Below are positions 12,365-25,300 of a stretch of DNA of 64,000 nt, in pieces (within the stretch, counting starts at the first letter, position 1; each line of letters begins with the position of its first letter). The stretch is from Takifugu bimaculatus (taxonomy: Eukaryota; Chordata; Actinopteri; Tetraodontiformes; Tetraodontidae), in contig CP034995.1 in the NCBI GenBank assembly GCA_004026145.2, forward strand, positions 479,001 to 543,000, in the 5' to 3' direction. The position numbers were made by a program, and so were the translations under genes. The notes under the pieces are model-generated. The model made no database searches, had not been told where the DNA came from, and worked only from the letters and a program-made list of their open reading frames with translations.

Positions 12365-14140
12365 TTAACCGTTGTAGCAAACCGGGCCGACCTGGAAACC
12401 GAATTTCTGGTTCCCGTTCCCAAAATCAGACACGGCGACATCGAGGATGGGGAGTGTGTTGGACAGCGGGGCGTCAAATTCCAGCACAGTCCTCTCCTGC
12501 CCTGAGCGCGACTACGGGGGGGGAACACAATCCATCAGGTTGATCGGTTGACTGAATAAATGGTTTGCACTTACAATTAATTGCGCGTCTCCTACCTGAC
12601 ACCCGTCGTACAGCGCGCTGATGTAGTGCGTGTTCTCGTGCGTCAGCTCCTCCCCGTTGGCGCCTTTGAAGCGCAGTGCAAGCTCGTAGCTCTGGGGGGC
12701 GCTGTGCAGCCAGGCGGCAGAGTTGAGGCAGTTGTAGGTAAAGGTCTGCTTGGCTGTTGCGCTCAGCAGCTGCAGGAAGGTCAGCTGGACCACATGGACG
12801 GGAATGCCCTCTGACCCAGAGTAGGAAAACTGCGCAAGAATCGAGCAAATATAAGTATACACATAAATCTAATGTGACAAGCCAAATAGTTCACTTTGTA
12901 AATCCAGCTAATAAAGTTTTAAACGCCTGAGGATCACAATGACCTTGATTTAGGTACCAAAGGTGATTTACTGTAATATTTGCCCATTCTACTGCAATTT
13001 TTGTGCTTTTACTTGTTATTATTCTTGAGGATTCGGTATTGAAAACATAGAAACTAGATCACAGTCGCTTCTGTTTCTTCGTACACACATCTGTGGCCTT
13101 ATGTGTTATTAATTTGTCCTTTAGTCCTCGACAGAGAAAGAGGGTTATCCAAACAGCCGGATTTATCCTTAGAAGACTGAATATGAGTGTTAAATAAATT
13201 GAAAAAAATACAGCGCCAGTGTACAAATACATCAACTGACACAAATCTTGAAGCTCATTCCCTGTTAAGTTTTTCATACCAGTAGAAATGTTGCTACGGA
13301 AACTCAACTGCAGTAATGCTGAGTGGCATTTGAGAATGGCCACACAGTATCCAGCATATTATGTCTCGCATTTATTGGCTGTGTAAAGGAGAACGCTCAG
13401 TCACACTCCACCTGTTTTCCTTTCCTGAAGTCACTGTACCAGGTACCCGGCTTTTCACCCTTCCAGCCTGCTAACTTCACCTGATGGAAAACAAAGCAAA
13501 TTCAGCAAATCCCTCCTTAAAATGCCAATTAGAATGTTTTTATAAAACAAAAATGTGCATTATCCATGTGAAACTAACCGACTGGAACTTCTTGTCGGGG
13601 TACAGGCAAGTCTCTCCTTGTGCTGTGAAGTTGCAGAACACCTTGAATGAATCTCTATGGCAACCCTGGTTTGGATCTATCCAGTAATCACCTGGAAAGA
13701 GAGGGAAAGGGTAAGTGAGACACAGAGGCTTAAGAAACATGAGCTAAAAAGGCGAGCGTGGCAGATCTGTACATGCAGGCAGCCGTTTTGAACTCATGCA
13801 GGGAAAAACTCATTAACATACCGTTGGGGAGCTCCGGGTGGAGGAGCCACAGCTCCTTACAGGTGCGGGCCGGGCTGTGGTACGTCCCTAGAGGGTTCCG
13901 CAAACCTTCCACTTCTACTTTCATGGAAGAGAGAGACGCGAACACTTCCTCCATTTCTTGGCCCTCCTTTATCCATCCATTGTGTTCAGCCTGGTCCCCC
14001 TGCATCCACTCATCCTCGTTCCCACCGTATCCCTCCCTGCCCTCCTCCTCCTCCTCGAAGGCAGCACCATCCACCATGTTGTAGGTTCTCCTTCTGTACC
14101 CCAGCTGTGGGAAGGGAGAAACCCCAGCTGCTGGTGGGCC
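12365..14140 (-). CDS. col5a3: col5a3 exons 62-66: C-telopeptide and C-propeptide (COLFI)
   Basis: Exons are 13822-14140, 13579-13691, 13412-13480, 12596-12829 and 12365-12511, ending in TAA at 12365-12367. After GPP the first exon has an arginine cluster (YRRRTYNMVDG), plausibly the propeptide cleavage region, then an acidic stretch and ARTCKELWLLHPELPNG. Next come DYWIDPNQGCHRDSFKVFCN, then GTWYSDFRKGK, and finally the invariant-type end KFGFQVGPVCYNG. Conserved cysteines and the IDPNQGC chain-selection neighbourhood are intact, and the five exons stay in frame. Confidence 0.93.
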
Positions 14141-16247
14141 CTGAAAATGGGAGAGAGCGCTGTGAAACCTTTCTATTACTTCAGAGGGTATGTACTCAGT
14201 TCTCAGGAAGTATCACTCACGGGGGGTCCTGGTTCTCCAGCGGGACCAGTGTCTCCTCTGGGACCAATTGGACCCTAAACATAGAGGGAAAAACACATCA
14301 TATATAAGCAGCTTGTCTATCTGTTTGACGTTCTCCAACCACACTCCTGTGGATAAACCCAGTTATTATCAGGTCTTCAGAGTTCAGTTGGAGTTTTGGA
14401 TTGTTTTTTATTGCCTTAGCTGGATGTAGGTGTTGGGAACCCAGGTTCTAGCCCCCCCATCTTTTCAATGATTACAGCTGATTTCTACACATGTGTGAGC
14501 ATCTGTGGTTCATTGTTACATAAAGGGAATATTTCTGTTCTGCATATCTGTACGAGAAATTCTGCAGAAACTTAGTTGGATTGTCCGAAAGCTCATAGTT
14601 ACCTGGTTGCCTTTTGAACCCTTGATGCCCATGGCACCCTGTGGGACAGGTTAAAGAAATTGACCAGAGTGATTCTGATGCCAATGGAAGGGGATGAACA
14701 TTCATGTATGTAAAGTTAAGTTGTATACTCACAGAAACACCTGTTGGGCCGGGGGGACCATATGGACCAGGTGGACCAAACGGACCCTGATATTAAACAA
14801 AAACAAGATGAAAAAGTGGTGTTTATACTTGTCAATAACTCCCTGAGTTATTGACAACTTTACTATTTTTCTGACTGGTCATTTTCAGCACCTCATCTCC
14901 TTTTGGACCCGGTAGCCCCTGGTTTCCTGGTAGCCCTCGGTCCCCTTTTTCGCCGATGTCTCCCGGTGGCCCTATCAGACCGATTAATCCACCGTGACCC
15001 TGCAGAATGATTAGAGTTGAGGCTAAAAACCACGATGAGCATGTACAATAATGCTAGTCATGAGTATAAGAGCACATGTAGGCACCTTATCACCCCTCTT
15101 GCCGTGGTCTCCCTTGAATCCTAATAATCCCTGGCGGACCCTGTGAAGGTCAAAGGTAAGTTTAAATGTATTGACTTTGGATAAAAAGCAATTCATTTGT
15201 CTCTGACTTTATTTCAGCAGACAAAGTGTAGACATATATTGTGTTTTAAATATTGTGGCTTCATATTTTATTGCCTCTATTTTCTCTTTGCTGATTGTTA
15301 AACATCCTACATTAAAACACACTAATGTTGATAGATCCTACCATAGGACCTGGGGGCCCCGCCTGGCCAGGTGGTCCATTCAAGCCCTGCTCACCCTGAG
15401 AGAAGACAGACAAAACAGGTGATTCACCATCATTTTTTAAGATTTCACTATGGTCTTCTCTCACTTACCGCAGGACCAGGAATGCCTCTGAGACCCTGGG
15501 GGCCAGACTTCCCAGGGTGTCCCTGGGGACCTACTGGTCCTGTCTTTCCCATGAGACCCTCCAAACCAGGAGCGCCCTGAAACCAGACGGCGCTCAATGT
15601 GACCATCTGAGGCTGCGACTCTTCAGAGTGAGTTAGGTTTCTTTCTCACCTTTGCTCCTTTCAAACCTTCTTTTCCTCCCTTGCCTGGTTTTCCCAAGTG
15701 ACCCTGAAGGACACAATTTCGAAAACCTTTCAGCCTGAATCCATCACACGGGTGCAGTGATGGACACATGCAGAAAAAAAACCCCTAAAGTAGCAGAAAA
15801 AATCTATCTAACTCTAACAGGTCATGTGGGAGACAAAAACACACAGACCCTTCGTCCTGGAGGTCCAGGTGGTCCCGGTTCTCCAGTTGCTCCTGGAAGT
15901 CCCTAAAAAAACAATGATCAATAACTGGCAATAATTAGTGAAGCACATCATGAAAGAACATCGTGGAGGATGGAGAGGCTCACAGATTTCCCAGGATCTC
16001 CGCTGTCTCCTTTAACTCCAGGCAAACCCTCCACACCCTGAGGTCAGAAATCCCATATGGGAAATGAGGAACATTTGAAAACAACCCCCAAAACATGTGT
16101 TTGTTGGGAGAAGAAGAAAAGGAACAAAAGAAAGAAAGATGATTAGACACTCACGTTGGGTCCAGCTTCCCCCTGCTGTCCAAAGTCTCCAGTGGCACCA
16201 ATAGGCCCCTATCAGACAAAAAGAGCGTCGTTCATCTTGTTTTTCAT

Positions 16248-16318
<71 letters not shown>

Positions 16319-19300
16319 GTGTTTCTACTGTTTAATACTTTTGATACAAGCACGAAGGAGCAGAAAGATAAGATTTCTCTTACCATACTGCCCTTGGGTC
16401 CATCCTCTCCTTGGAGGCCCCTGGCTCCTGGAGGTCCAGGGGCTCCTGCAAGGCCCATGTCTCCCTTCTCGCCTTGGTCTCCTTTTTCTCCCTGAAAGCA
16501 AAGGAGAAAATTAGAAAAGTGGCATCTGTCGATGTTCTGATGATAGAAATGTGGCTGCAGAAAATGAGAACTCACGATCATTCCTGAAAATCCGGCAGGA
16601 CCTGGGTTACCCGCCTCGCCGTCCTCGCCCTTAGAGACGCAAGGATGAATATGTCAAACATCCAGAAAGATAATCCCGTTGAGTCATCATTATCAGGCGT
16701 TACTGCTGTCTTTACCTTTTCTCCAACGAGACCTGGCTGTCCAATCATGCCAAGACGACCGTTTGGACCCTGAAAATCAAACAGATATCTTTAGGAATCT
16801 GCTTGGATCCACTGCTGGGATCAGTGAGAATGCTAACTTCTGAGTCTTACCTGTCCTCCAATGGGTCCCTGAGCACCAGTAGGGCCTAGTTGACCAGGAG
16901 GACCCTAAAACCAGGAAGAAGCACATTTGTTAACTAAAACCATAAAATATAACCATCTAAGAGGAGTCCGAGATAAGCTCACCATCAGTCCCACGTGTCC
17001 ACTCTCCCCCTTCTCTCCCGACAGGCCCGGCATGCCCTAAGGAAAGACAGACCATTAAAGCCGTGGGTATGTTTCAAACATCTCACCTCTACACCACCTG
17101 CCATATGGGTCACACCTGTAGTCCTAATGGTCCTGGAGAGCCTTTAAAGCCTCGGAATCCCTCGTCCCCCTTTGGACCGTACATTCCCTGCTGTCCCCGA
17201 GGACCCACCAGTCCATCTGCGCCCTGGTACACGCGGGACACCCTCATTCATCAATCACAGCGCAGCACTTAAATGACTTTTAATTAGTGATGATGAGGCA
17301 TCATTAGTTATTTAAGCTAGCAGAAGGCAAGTAAATGATCCAGACAGGTTTAATAAAGCTTGGGGGGAAAAAATGCAGTTCAACTCTCATGTTGTAAAAG
17401 ACACACCGGAACTCCTAGTTGACCGGCTGGTCCCTGTGGTCCAGTTGGGCCCGGCGGTCCCTGAAAAGAGAAAAGTAATCAGAAACTGCTTCGGTACGGT
17501 ACTCCGTGTTCAGGGTGTTCTCCATCTTCCCACTTACTCCTTCCCCTTTGTCTCCTTTGCTGCCCTTCTGTCCAGGTTCTCCCTGTTCTCCCTGTGAGGA
17601 CAAACCAAAGACAGAAACCGTTATAGAGAAGCCGTGAACGCGAACGCTCCGCTATCTGATGATGAATCATGCACTCCACCTTATCTCCGTCGTCTCCTGG
17701 AAGTCCAGCAGGACCTGTAGGTCCCAGAGCTCCTAAAGGACCCTGCTCTCCATCCTGACCTGCAGGTCCGATCGGGCCCTTGTCTCCCTGAGAAACATTT
17801 CATTCTAGTTTATGAAGTCTCATCATGCTTCCACAAGTCAATAAACACAGATATGAATCCAGAATAGTTCTAGTTGGTTATGATTGCTGACTTACAGGCT
17901 CGCCCTTCTCTCCCATTGGTCCAGCCCCTCCCAGTGATCCTGCCCGACCCGGTTGTCCAATGGCGCCTGCAGGCCCCGAGGGGCCTCTCTCACCGGTCGG
18001 TCCCTGCAGACAGAATATGATGGTTTGATCATTCCAACAATTAAACTGTCAATAAAGCAGTACAGAACTATCCGACTGTGATTAACCTCGATTACATGAA
18101 ACACATTGTATGATTTTGATTCTTTTTATTTCATCAGAAGAGATATGATGGGACTCACTATGACTCCTGGAGATCCAGCAGGTCCCAGTGCTCCTTTCAA
18201 GCCATGGGGTCCCTGGAAAAAAAGCACAAAGAGCTGATTAAACAACTCAGTAACAACTGGATCATCTACGAATGTGGATTTTGTGAATGGATCTGAGTAA
18301 ATATAGCCTAGCATCGCAATGCCATTTTCTGCTCAACAATAAACTGCATGTTGTCTGTGTGGGTGTTACCATGACTCCAGGGGCTCCTCTGTTCCCTCTA
18401 AATCCTTTCATTCCCGAAGGACCATTCTTTCCAGGAGTTCCTGGTAAACCTGGATCACCCTGAGAAATAAAACACACATCAAGTCAAAGAGACTCTGATA
18501 GTGCTGCATCCCTGCTATTAATGATTACTGTGTGAGGAAGATATGTTCGCACCTTTCCACCTTCCTTCCCAGCAGACCCAGGTAAACCCTGCTCACCAGG
18601 TACACCTGGAGCCCCCGGGTGGCCACGATCCCCAGTAGGACCAGGCTCACCTGATTTCCCCTGAAACCCACAAAAGTCTTGATTACACTAGCACAGACGA
18701 GGTATGAGAAAGCATGGGCTCAAAAGGTCTCAGTTGAGATCACCTGTGGCCCCACAACACCTGTTGGTCCCGGCAGCCCCGTTTTTCCTTGGAATCCCTG
18801 CACTCACAAAAAGGAAGGATAGGAAAAAGAAACACTTCTGCTGCATGTAGACAGACTTTTAAACCCACTGACACCAGAGGTGACCTAACTCACCGCCTCT
18901 CCTCTTTGACCTGGGTGACCTGGAAGTCCATCCTTCCCAGCAGGCCCCTGACAACAAATCAACTCAACTGTCAACTGTTCACATAATACTTAGACATTTC
19001 AAATATTCTTAGGTGCAGAGAGGTGGTTATTTTTACAGGAAATTAAACCAATATGCTAAATGCTAGGGCTAAATTTCAGGTTCTTCAGGAGCTGTAAGCT
19101 CTCAGCCCTGCCACTGGGTGGCAGGTAGTTGTGGCCATGGCTCACAAGTGCGTCACAAAATAGCTCATCTGACCTAAAGACCTCACAACTCACATTTGAT
19201 CCTTTAGGTCCAGGCTCTCCATTCCTTCCTTGTGGCCCTTGGGGACCCTAAAATGGACATAATCACATGTCAGTCAATCAAATCATCAATCAATAGCATA

Positions 19301-22300
19301 CTGTGTATTTACAAAGCTTTTTTTACCCTCTCTCCGGGAGAACCTGGGGGCCCATCACTCCCTGAGACTCCCTATGATGATATGAAGAACGGAGGCAGTC
19401 ATGGACAGAAACTGATGAAGCGAAGCTGATCATGTAAGGGAATCCACCCATCAATGCTAACGTCATGAGGTGTTCCCACTGGCTGATAGGAAAGTCAGCT
19501 GACCTTTTCTCCGGGTTTTCCTGTGGGTCCTTTTGCCCCTCTGCCACCTCGTGCTCCCTGTTTCAGAAGACAGAGATGACAGCAGTGGACAAAGGCTTAC
19601 ATTTTCAGGGTTTTATTAGATTCCTGGGTCAGTAAACACAGTGATGAGATCTGTGATGCTGTGAGCATCAATGACACATCTGTACGGAGCAGCCATGTTC
19701 CCACAACAGCCCTGATGTTCACTCGCCACTCAATCCACCGGGATGTTGGACAGACTTCTTTCTAAAACTGCTTTTTAAAATTGGACTCGACTTTACACCA
19801 GAACTTTAACTTAGGGTAGAACCATGTCTAGTTCTGAGTAACAGCACTTACATTTGGACCCCTCTGGCCGACCCCTCCTGGTTGCCCACCGGGACCCTGA
19901 GTAGCACCACAGGAAATGGGACGTAAGTGGAAAATTCTGATTATCTTTATTGTTGCCATTATTCCACACCATGTACTCACTTTCTTCCCCTTTTCTCCCC
20001 CTGGTCCCAGTCCACCAGGAAACCCATCACCACCCTGGGGAAGAATGAAGAACCCATGTTACACGTCACATCAATAATGCCAATAGCATCTGACATTCAG
20101 ACAATCAGCTGTGGATTATTTTACCTTCGGTCCCAGTCTTCCTGGATATCCTGGCAGCCCAGGAACTACCCAATCTTCCCTAAAAACACACAATGAAAGC
20201 CTTCATTGATTTTGATGGGGTTTACTTTACTGACTTTACTGTAGTAAGTTGCCTTTATCTGAGTTCCAACCAAGTGCTTATTGTTTGATGATCACAGAGG
20301 CTGATCATCATTCCATCATTAATCATTGAAGTTAATACATTAGCTTCATTTGAATCAGTTTTATGCTACATGCCTTCTCTCCTGTATGACCAGCAGGACC
20401 GAGTTCTCCCTTAGGACCCAACTGGCCTTTGAGGCCCTCAGGTCCATCTTCTCCACGGGTACCTGGAGCACCATTTTCTCCAGAGTCTCCCCTCTCTCCC
20501 ATCTCTCCTTTGGCACCCGGAAATCCATCCTCTCCCTGTTCTCAGGATAGTTTGTGAGGCAGTAAGACACAAAATCCAGTTTACAGGACATTATAAAGTC
20601 CCATCCTGTGCTATTTTTAGAAGGGGGGGGGGGACAAAACCCTGTTTTTTTCGCCTCACTCACCTTTTCACCTTTGCTTCCCTTAAATCCTCTGATTCCA
20701 TCTGCTCCCTGTAAAACATGAGACAACAGAAGCTGAATCATCACTGGTTCCTCTGATGTTCGCATTTAATAGATACAGTACCTAAAAATAAGCAGATTTG
20801 GTTGGAACAGTGAAATTAAGTGTGCGTGACTGTGATTTCCTAAATCAATTGAAATTTCTCTTTATTCCACCTTAACTCCTCGCTGTCCAGGATATCCCAC
20901 AGGCCCCTGCACTCCTTGAGGACCCTGAAAATGGATACGCTCTCATTAAATGCACAATTTCATGACTGATGAGGTCATTCCAACAGCATACCTAACCATG
21001 CATGATCATGTAGCTTTCATTTGAAAGAGTAGCTAAGCCTGAAACATACTTACTAACTTAAATTTAGACTTACCGGCAGACCTTTTTCTCCCGGAGTTCC
21101 CTCTCTTCCTGGGTGACCCTGATCAGAGCAGGAAAATATCAGATTAAAGTCTGGGGAGTTCTTTAACATCAGTTGTGTTAATTAGTCAGCACATTAGGTA
21201 TTCATGTACGTACAGGAGGGCCATCATTTCCAGGTAACCCCTGCGTTCCTTTCTTCCCTTGAGGCCCCTTTAAGAGGAAGGTCAGGCAGTCAGTCAGGTA
21301 ATAATAAGAGCTGCTTACAAAAGTGAAAAATGGAGGTTTTACCTTCTCTCCTGGCAGCCCAACTAAGCCCTGAGGACCAGGAAAACCCTGTAGGACAGGT
21401 AGATCTTCATTATTTCAGTGTGAAAAAAAATTCTTTCAGCATTTTAACTCTCCTCTGCTCATACCACAATTCCTGGGTTTCCCTGCTGACCGGGTGCTCC
21501 GACTTCTCCTGGGGGACCCTGTTACAGACAGGCAATGGTGTCATGGGAGGAACCTTGTTAGTAGGGTCTACCGTCTCCTACCTCCCCATACTCACTATGT
21601 TTCCTTTAGAACCTTGAACACCGTCTACTCCTGTAATGCCCTGTGAGGACAAAAAGGAAGAGAGCAAATAAAAGGGTCATGTTGTTCTGTATCCTGAAGT
21701 ATCCTGGAATATCGTGGAAAGCATTTATTCCTTAAACAAGCCAATAATTAACGCACTTCTGCACCTCACAAGTTACGACTTGCAGCCCCCAAACCTAAAA
21801 CAAACAGAGTTGTACAACAAAGGGAGTGCTTGAGGTGTTTTAGGGAGGTGATGATGTGCTCCAAGAAAGAAATTTTCTCCACTCAGCAAAGAATGACCCG
21901 ACCTTGTGTTAGCAGATGTACGACTAAAATAACACGCCAATTAAACTTTTAAGAAAGGCTTTTAAAGCCAGTGTTTTGCTCATGTGCGTAGGAAGAGCAT
22001 CACTTAAGCGACCCGGATTAGTGAGTTAGGTCGGCACTCGGAGCAAAAAGTATAGAAATCTCACTCACAGTCAGGCCCGGTGGACCAGGGCGACCTCTGG
22101 AGCCAGGTAGACCTCTGGAACCCTAAAGCAGGCATCAGTTACATCAGTTTAATCATCCTAGGAAGTCTGTGGCATCAGGATCCATATGCACAGTAGTGAA
22201 AGCTTTTATAGTCTAGATTATCATATACAAACAACAGTAATTTGGATGTATTATGTGTTGGCACTTACAGCTTCACCTGCTTGCCCTCTTGGACCCAGTG

Positions 22301-25300
22301 GCCCTTCAGATCCCTGAAGAAATATTTTTTCAAAATTCAAATATGACCACATAATAGCTGTATAGAACCAACTCGCTGTGAGCCCCAATGCAAACAGTAG
22401 ACACTCACCCTTTCTCCTGTCTCTCCAGGAGGCCCTGGTGGTCCTGGTTTACCCCTGTCCCCCTAACAAAACAAACACTGATGTTGGCATTGGGATATTT
22501 CTGCATTCACTCATTTAGCTAAACAACTCACCTTGTGTCCTTTGTGTCCAGGAAGCCCTGGCAAGCCATCAAAGCCTCTATCGCCCTGAGGAAAAGGTGC
22601 CAACAGAAGAAGGGACGTCAAGAGGAAGAAGAAGAGTTGCGAAGTGAGCTTTAGACCTGTGAGGTCAGCTCTTCCTCACCTTTGGTCCCGCATCTCCAAC
22701 TTCTCCACGGCCACCGTCTGCTCCGTGTTGACCCTAACACACACGGAACACAAGCCGTTCAGACCGATGTTGTTGATATCCGAGATAAACAGCAGAACAT
22801 AAAAACATCATACAGATTCGGCTACAGGATAAATGAGTAAACTCACCCTTTTCCCGATTTGTCCGTTCCGACCGGGGCTACCTGGCAGTCCTGGAGGACC
22901 CTGAGTGAAAACACGAGGAAAGACAACAGAGGACAGTAGAAATGGTTCTGAGATGAGTTCCAGATTTTTTTAGAGGTTGAGTCCAGCAGACTCACCGCCA
23001 GGCCCATCTCTCCTCTGCTTCCCTTCAGGCCAGAAGGTCCTGGAACACCCTGAACAAATAAGAATCATGAAAACAGCAGCAGTCAAAACACTGTTCAGGT
23101 TGCTTTTAAAAATTAAAAATAAAGAGAAGCCCAAGAAAGTTGTTGGGCCTCTTATTTTAGAATAATGTGACATCACGCACCAGTGGTCCAGGTCTTCCTC
23201 TAAGGCCCAGCGGACCTGGTGGGCCCTTCAGGGCCAGCTAGCAGAGCATATAAAAATCAGAATCAAACTGCAGCAGCTCCACACCAGCTGTTAGTGCCTG
23301 TGCATTTCAGATGTCATAAATTATATTTAAGGCGTTTGAGTACCGTGGTCTGCTGCAGGATCGCCTGGGCCTGAGCTTCCTGTGCAGATCGCCCCATACC
23401 TGTCTTTGGATCACCGCCAGCCTGGAACTGCACACACGCACACACATTTTATGTCAAACTCAGTACTCCACCCTGTGGCCACTCTCTTGAATTGCACTCA
23501 CGGCAGTCACAGTATTGCAATAAAACTTTAAGTGTCGTCCAAAAGCACCAACATCAGTGCTCAGAAGCAATTTTAGACTTTGAAGGTGATTATTCAGCTG
23601 TATTGGCAACAATCATCTAGAAAAAGCAGGGAAAAAATCCACCTGGTCACAGCTTTGGTTGGCTCGTAACTCTGACTGACTGCTTTATAGAATCTGTGTC
23701 TCTTTTAAGTTCAAGTTTAGTCACCAGCAGGTGATAGTTTTACTTGCTTAAAAAGTTACGTAACGCTTCCTATCATCTCTCAGTTAGAGTATTTGCACTC
23801 TGCCAGCGGCTCCTCTGAGGTTTATTAGGACCAAATGACTGCCATAGCAACGTGACTTCAGCATGCGCGGCCTCGGGCAGCTCAGAAATAGTGTTGTTAC
23901 CGGTATGAGTATGACGTTTCCTGGGGGACCAGCTACTCCATCAGCTCCGTTAAGGCCCGGTCGCCCTGGAGGGCCCTGAGAAGAGTCAGAGGAGGACACT
24001 TATGTAAAAGGCCAAATATGCCATGGACTCATCAAGCATGCAGCGAGCTGTCCTCACCAGCTCTCCGGGGTCTCCTTGAGGTCCTATTGGTCCTATTACT
24101 CCAGGAGGCCCTCTTTCACCCTGAACACAGGCAATTAAAACTCACTGCTGTGGTATTTAGCATCTTATTCTGAAGAACGTGTACTAACCTCAGGTCCCTC
24201 TGGGCCGTAGGGTCCAACGATCTGAGTTCCCTGCAGAAGTATAACAGTTTATGACATCAGGTCTATATTTGATCTTCTATATTGCCAACAATCATCTACC
24301 TGAAACCTGACCAGAATAGAGTGTTTCTTAACATAATCATGATGGCTACCTGCATCAATTTGTCTGGAAACAGTACATCTTAATCCACACACAAAGATGT
24401 TAAAATGCTGCCTCTTGTAAAATGTTACTCCTCTGAAGCCTTTCTTTATTCACACAGTGCATGTTTTTAAACCTTTTATTACCGTTCCATAATATCCTGG
24501 TTCTCCTTTTTCTCCTTTCTCCGGTAAATTCTAAGAATAGAAAACAAATGTATCCATTAGTTGGCAAAGACTAAATGAATAAAAATGGTCCTCTGAGCAA
24601 TATCTGGACCGTTACCTGTGTGTTGAAGAGGACCTCCCGTTCCCTTTCAGCTGGCCCATAACGTTCCTCCTCTTCTTCATATTCGTACTCGTTTAGAAGG
24701 GCTAAGTCTGTCGTGTTGTCGTAATCTTCATACTCTATGATCTTGTGGGTTAAACAAGACACAGGAAATGACAAAAGGCGCAGAGAGCATGATAAACAAC
24801 CACTGATGGTCAGTCTCACCTCATAATCTGTGACATTGGGACTTGTAGTCACAGTGGAAATGGACAAGTCCTCATACAGGTCACTGTAGTCAAACTCCTC
24901 AAACTCCTCAGCCACATGTTTCTTCGGTGTTCCCTCCACCTGAAACCACAAACAACATGTTAAGACATTTGGCATTTGCATAATATTGATCTGATTGATC
25001 ATAACTGGTACAGAACTGAGGTTGCCAACTGTTAGCACATAAATAGTTCCTGCTGAGAAAGACTTCCCCGAGGATCGGACTGAACAAGCCAGCAAATTTC
25101 CATGAAATTTCCTGCCCAATCTTGGCTTCTCCCTGCCGTCTGTATTTCTGCTGCAGCAGCAATAAAATAGCGCAACACTTGAGCTTTGAGCTGTAGGCCA
25201 GATGATAAATCAGCGGCAGCGGAAAGGGACTTGAATAGTTTCCCAGGAGTGCGGAGAGTTTGGCAAGGACCAAGAACCTTGGCAAAGAGTACTGGACCGC

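Noticed and set aside
12474..12848. 124-residue minus-strand ORF with Arg/Ala-rich sequence
   Set aside because: Out-of-frame shadow of the col5a3 C-propeptide exon at 12596-12829.
16012..16581. 189-residue minus-strand ORF containing a Cys-Val repeat
   Set aside because: It is two collagen exons read through an intron that contains the (CA)33 microsatellite, not a separate protein.
14221..24530. Regularly spaced similar short blocks that might suggest a CRISPR-like or tandem array
   Set aside because: They are Gly-X-Y collagen exons of 36-162 nt separated by unrelated introns; there are no identical repeats with spacers.
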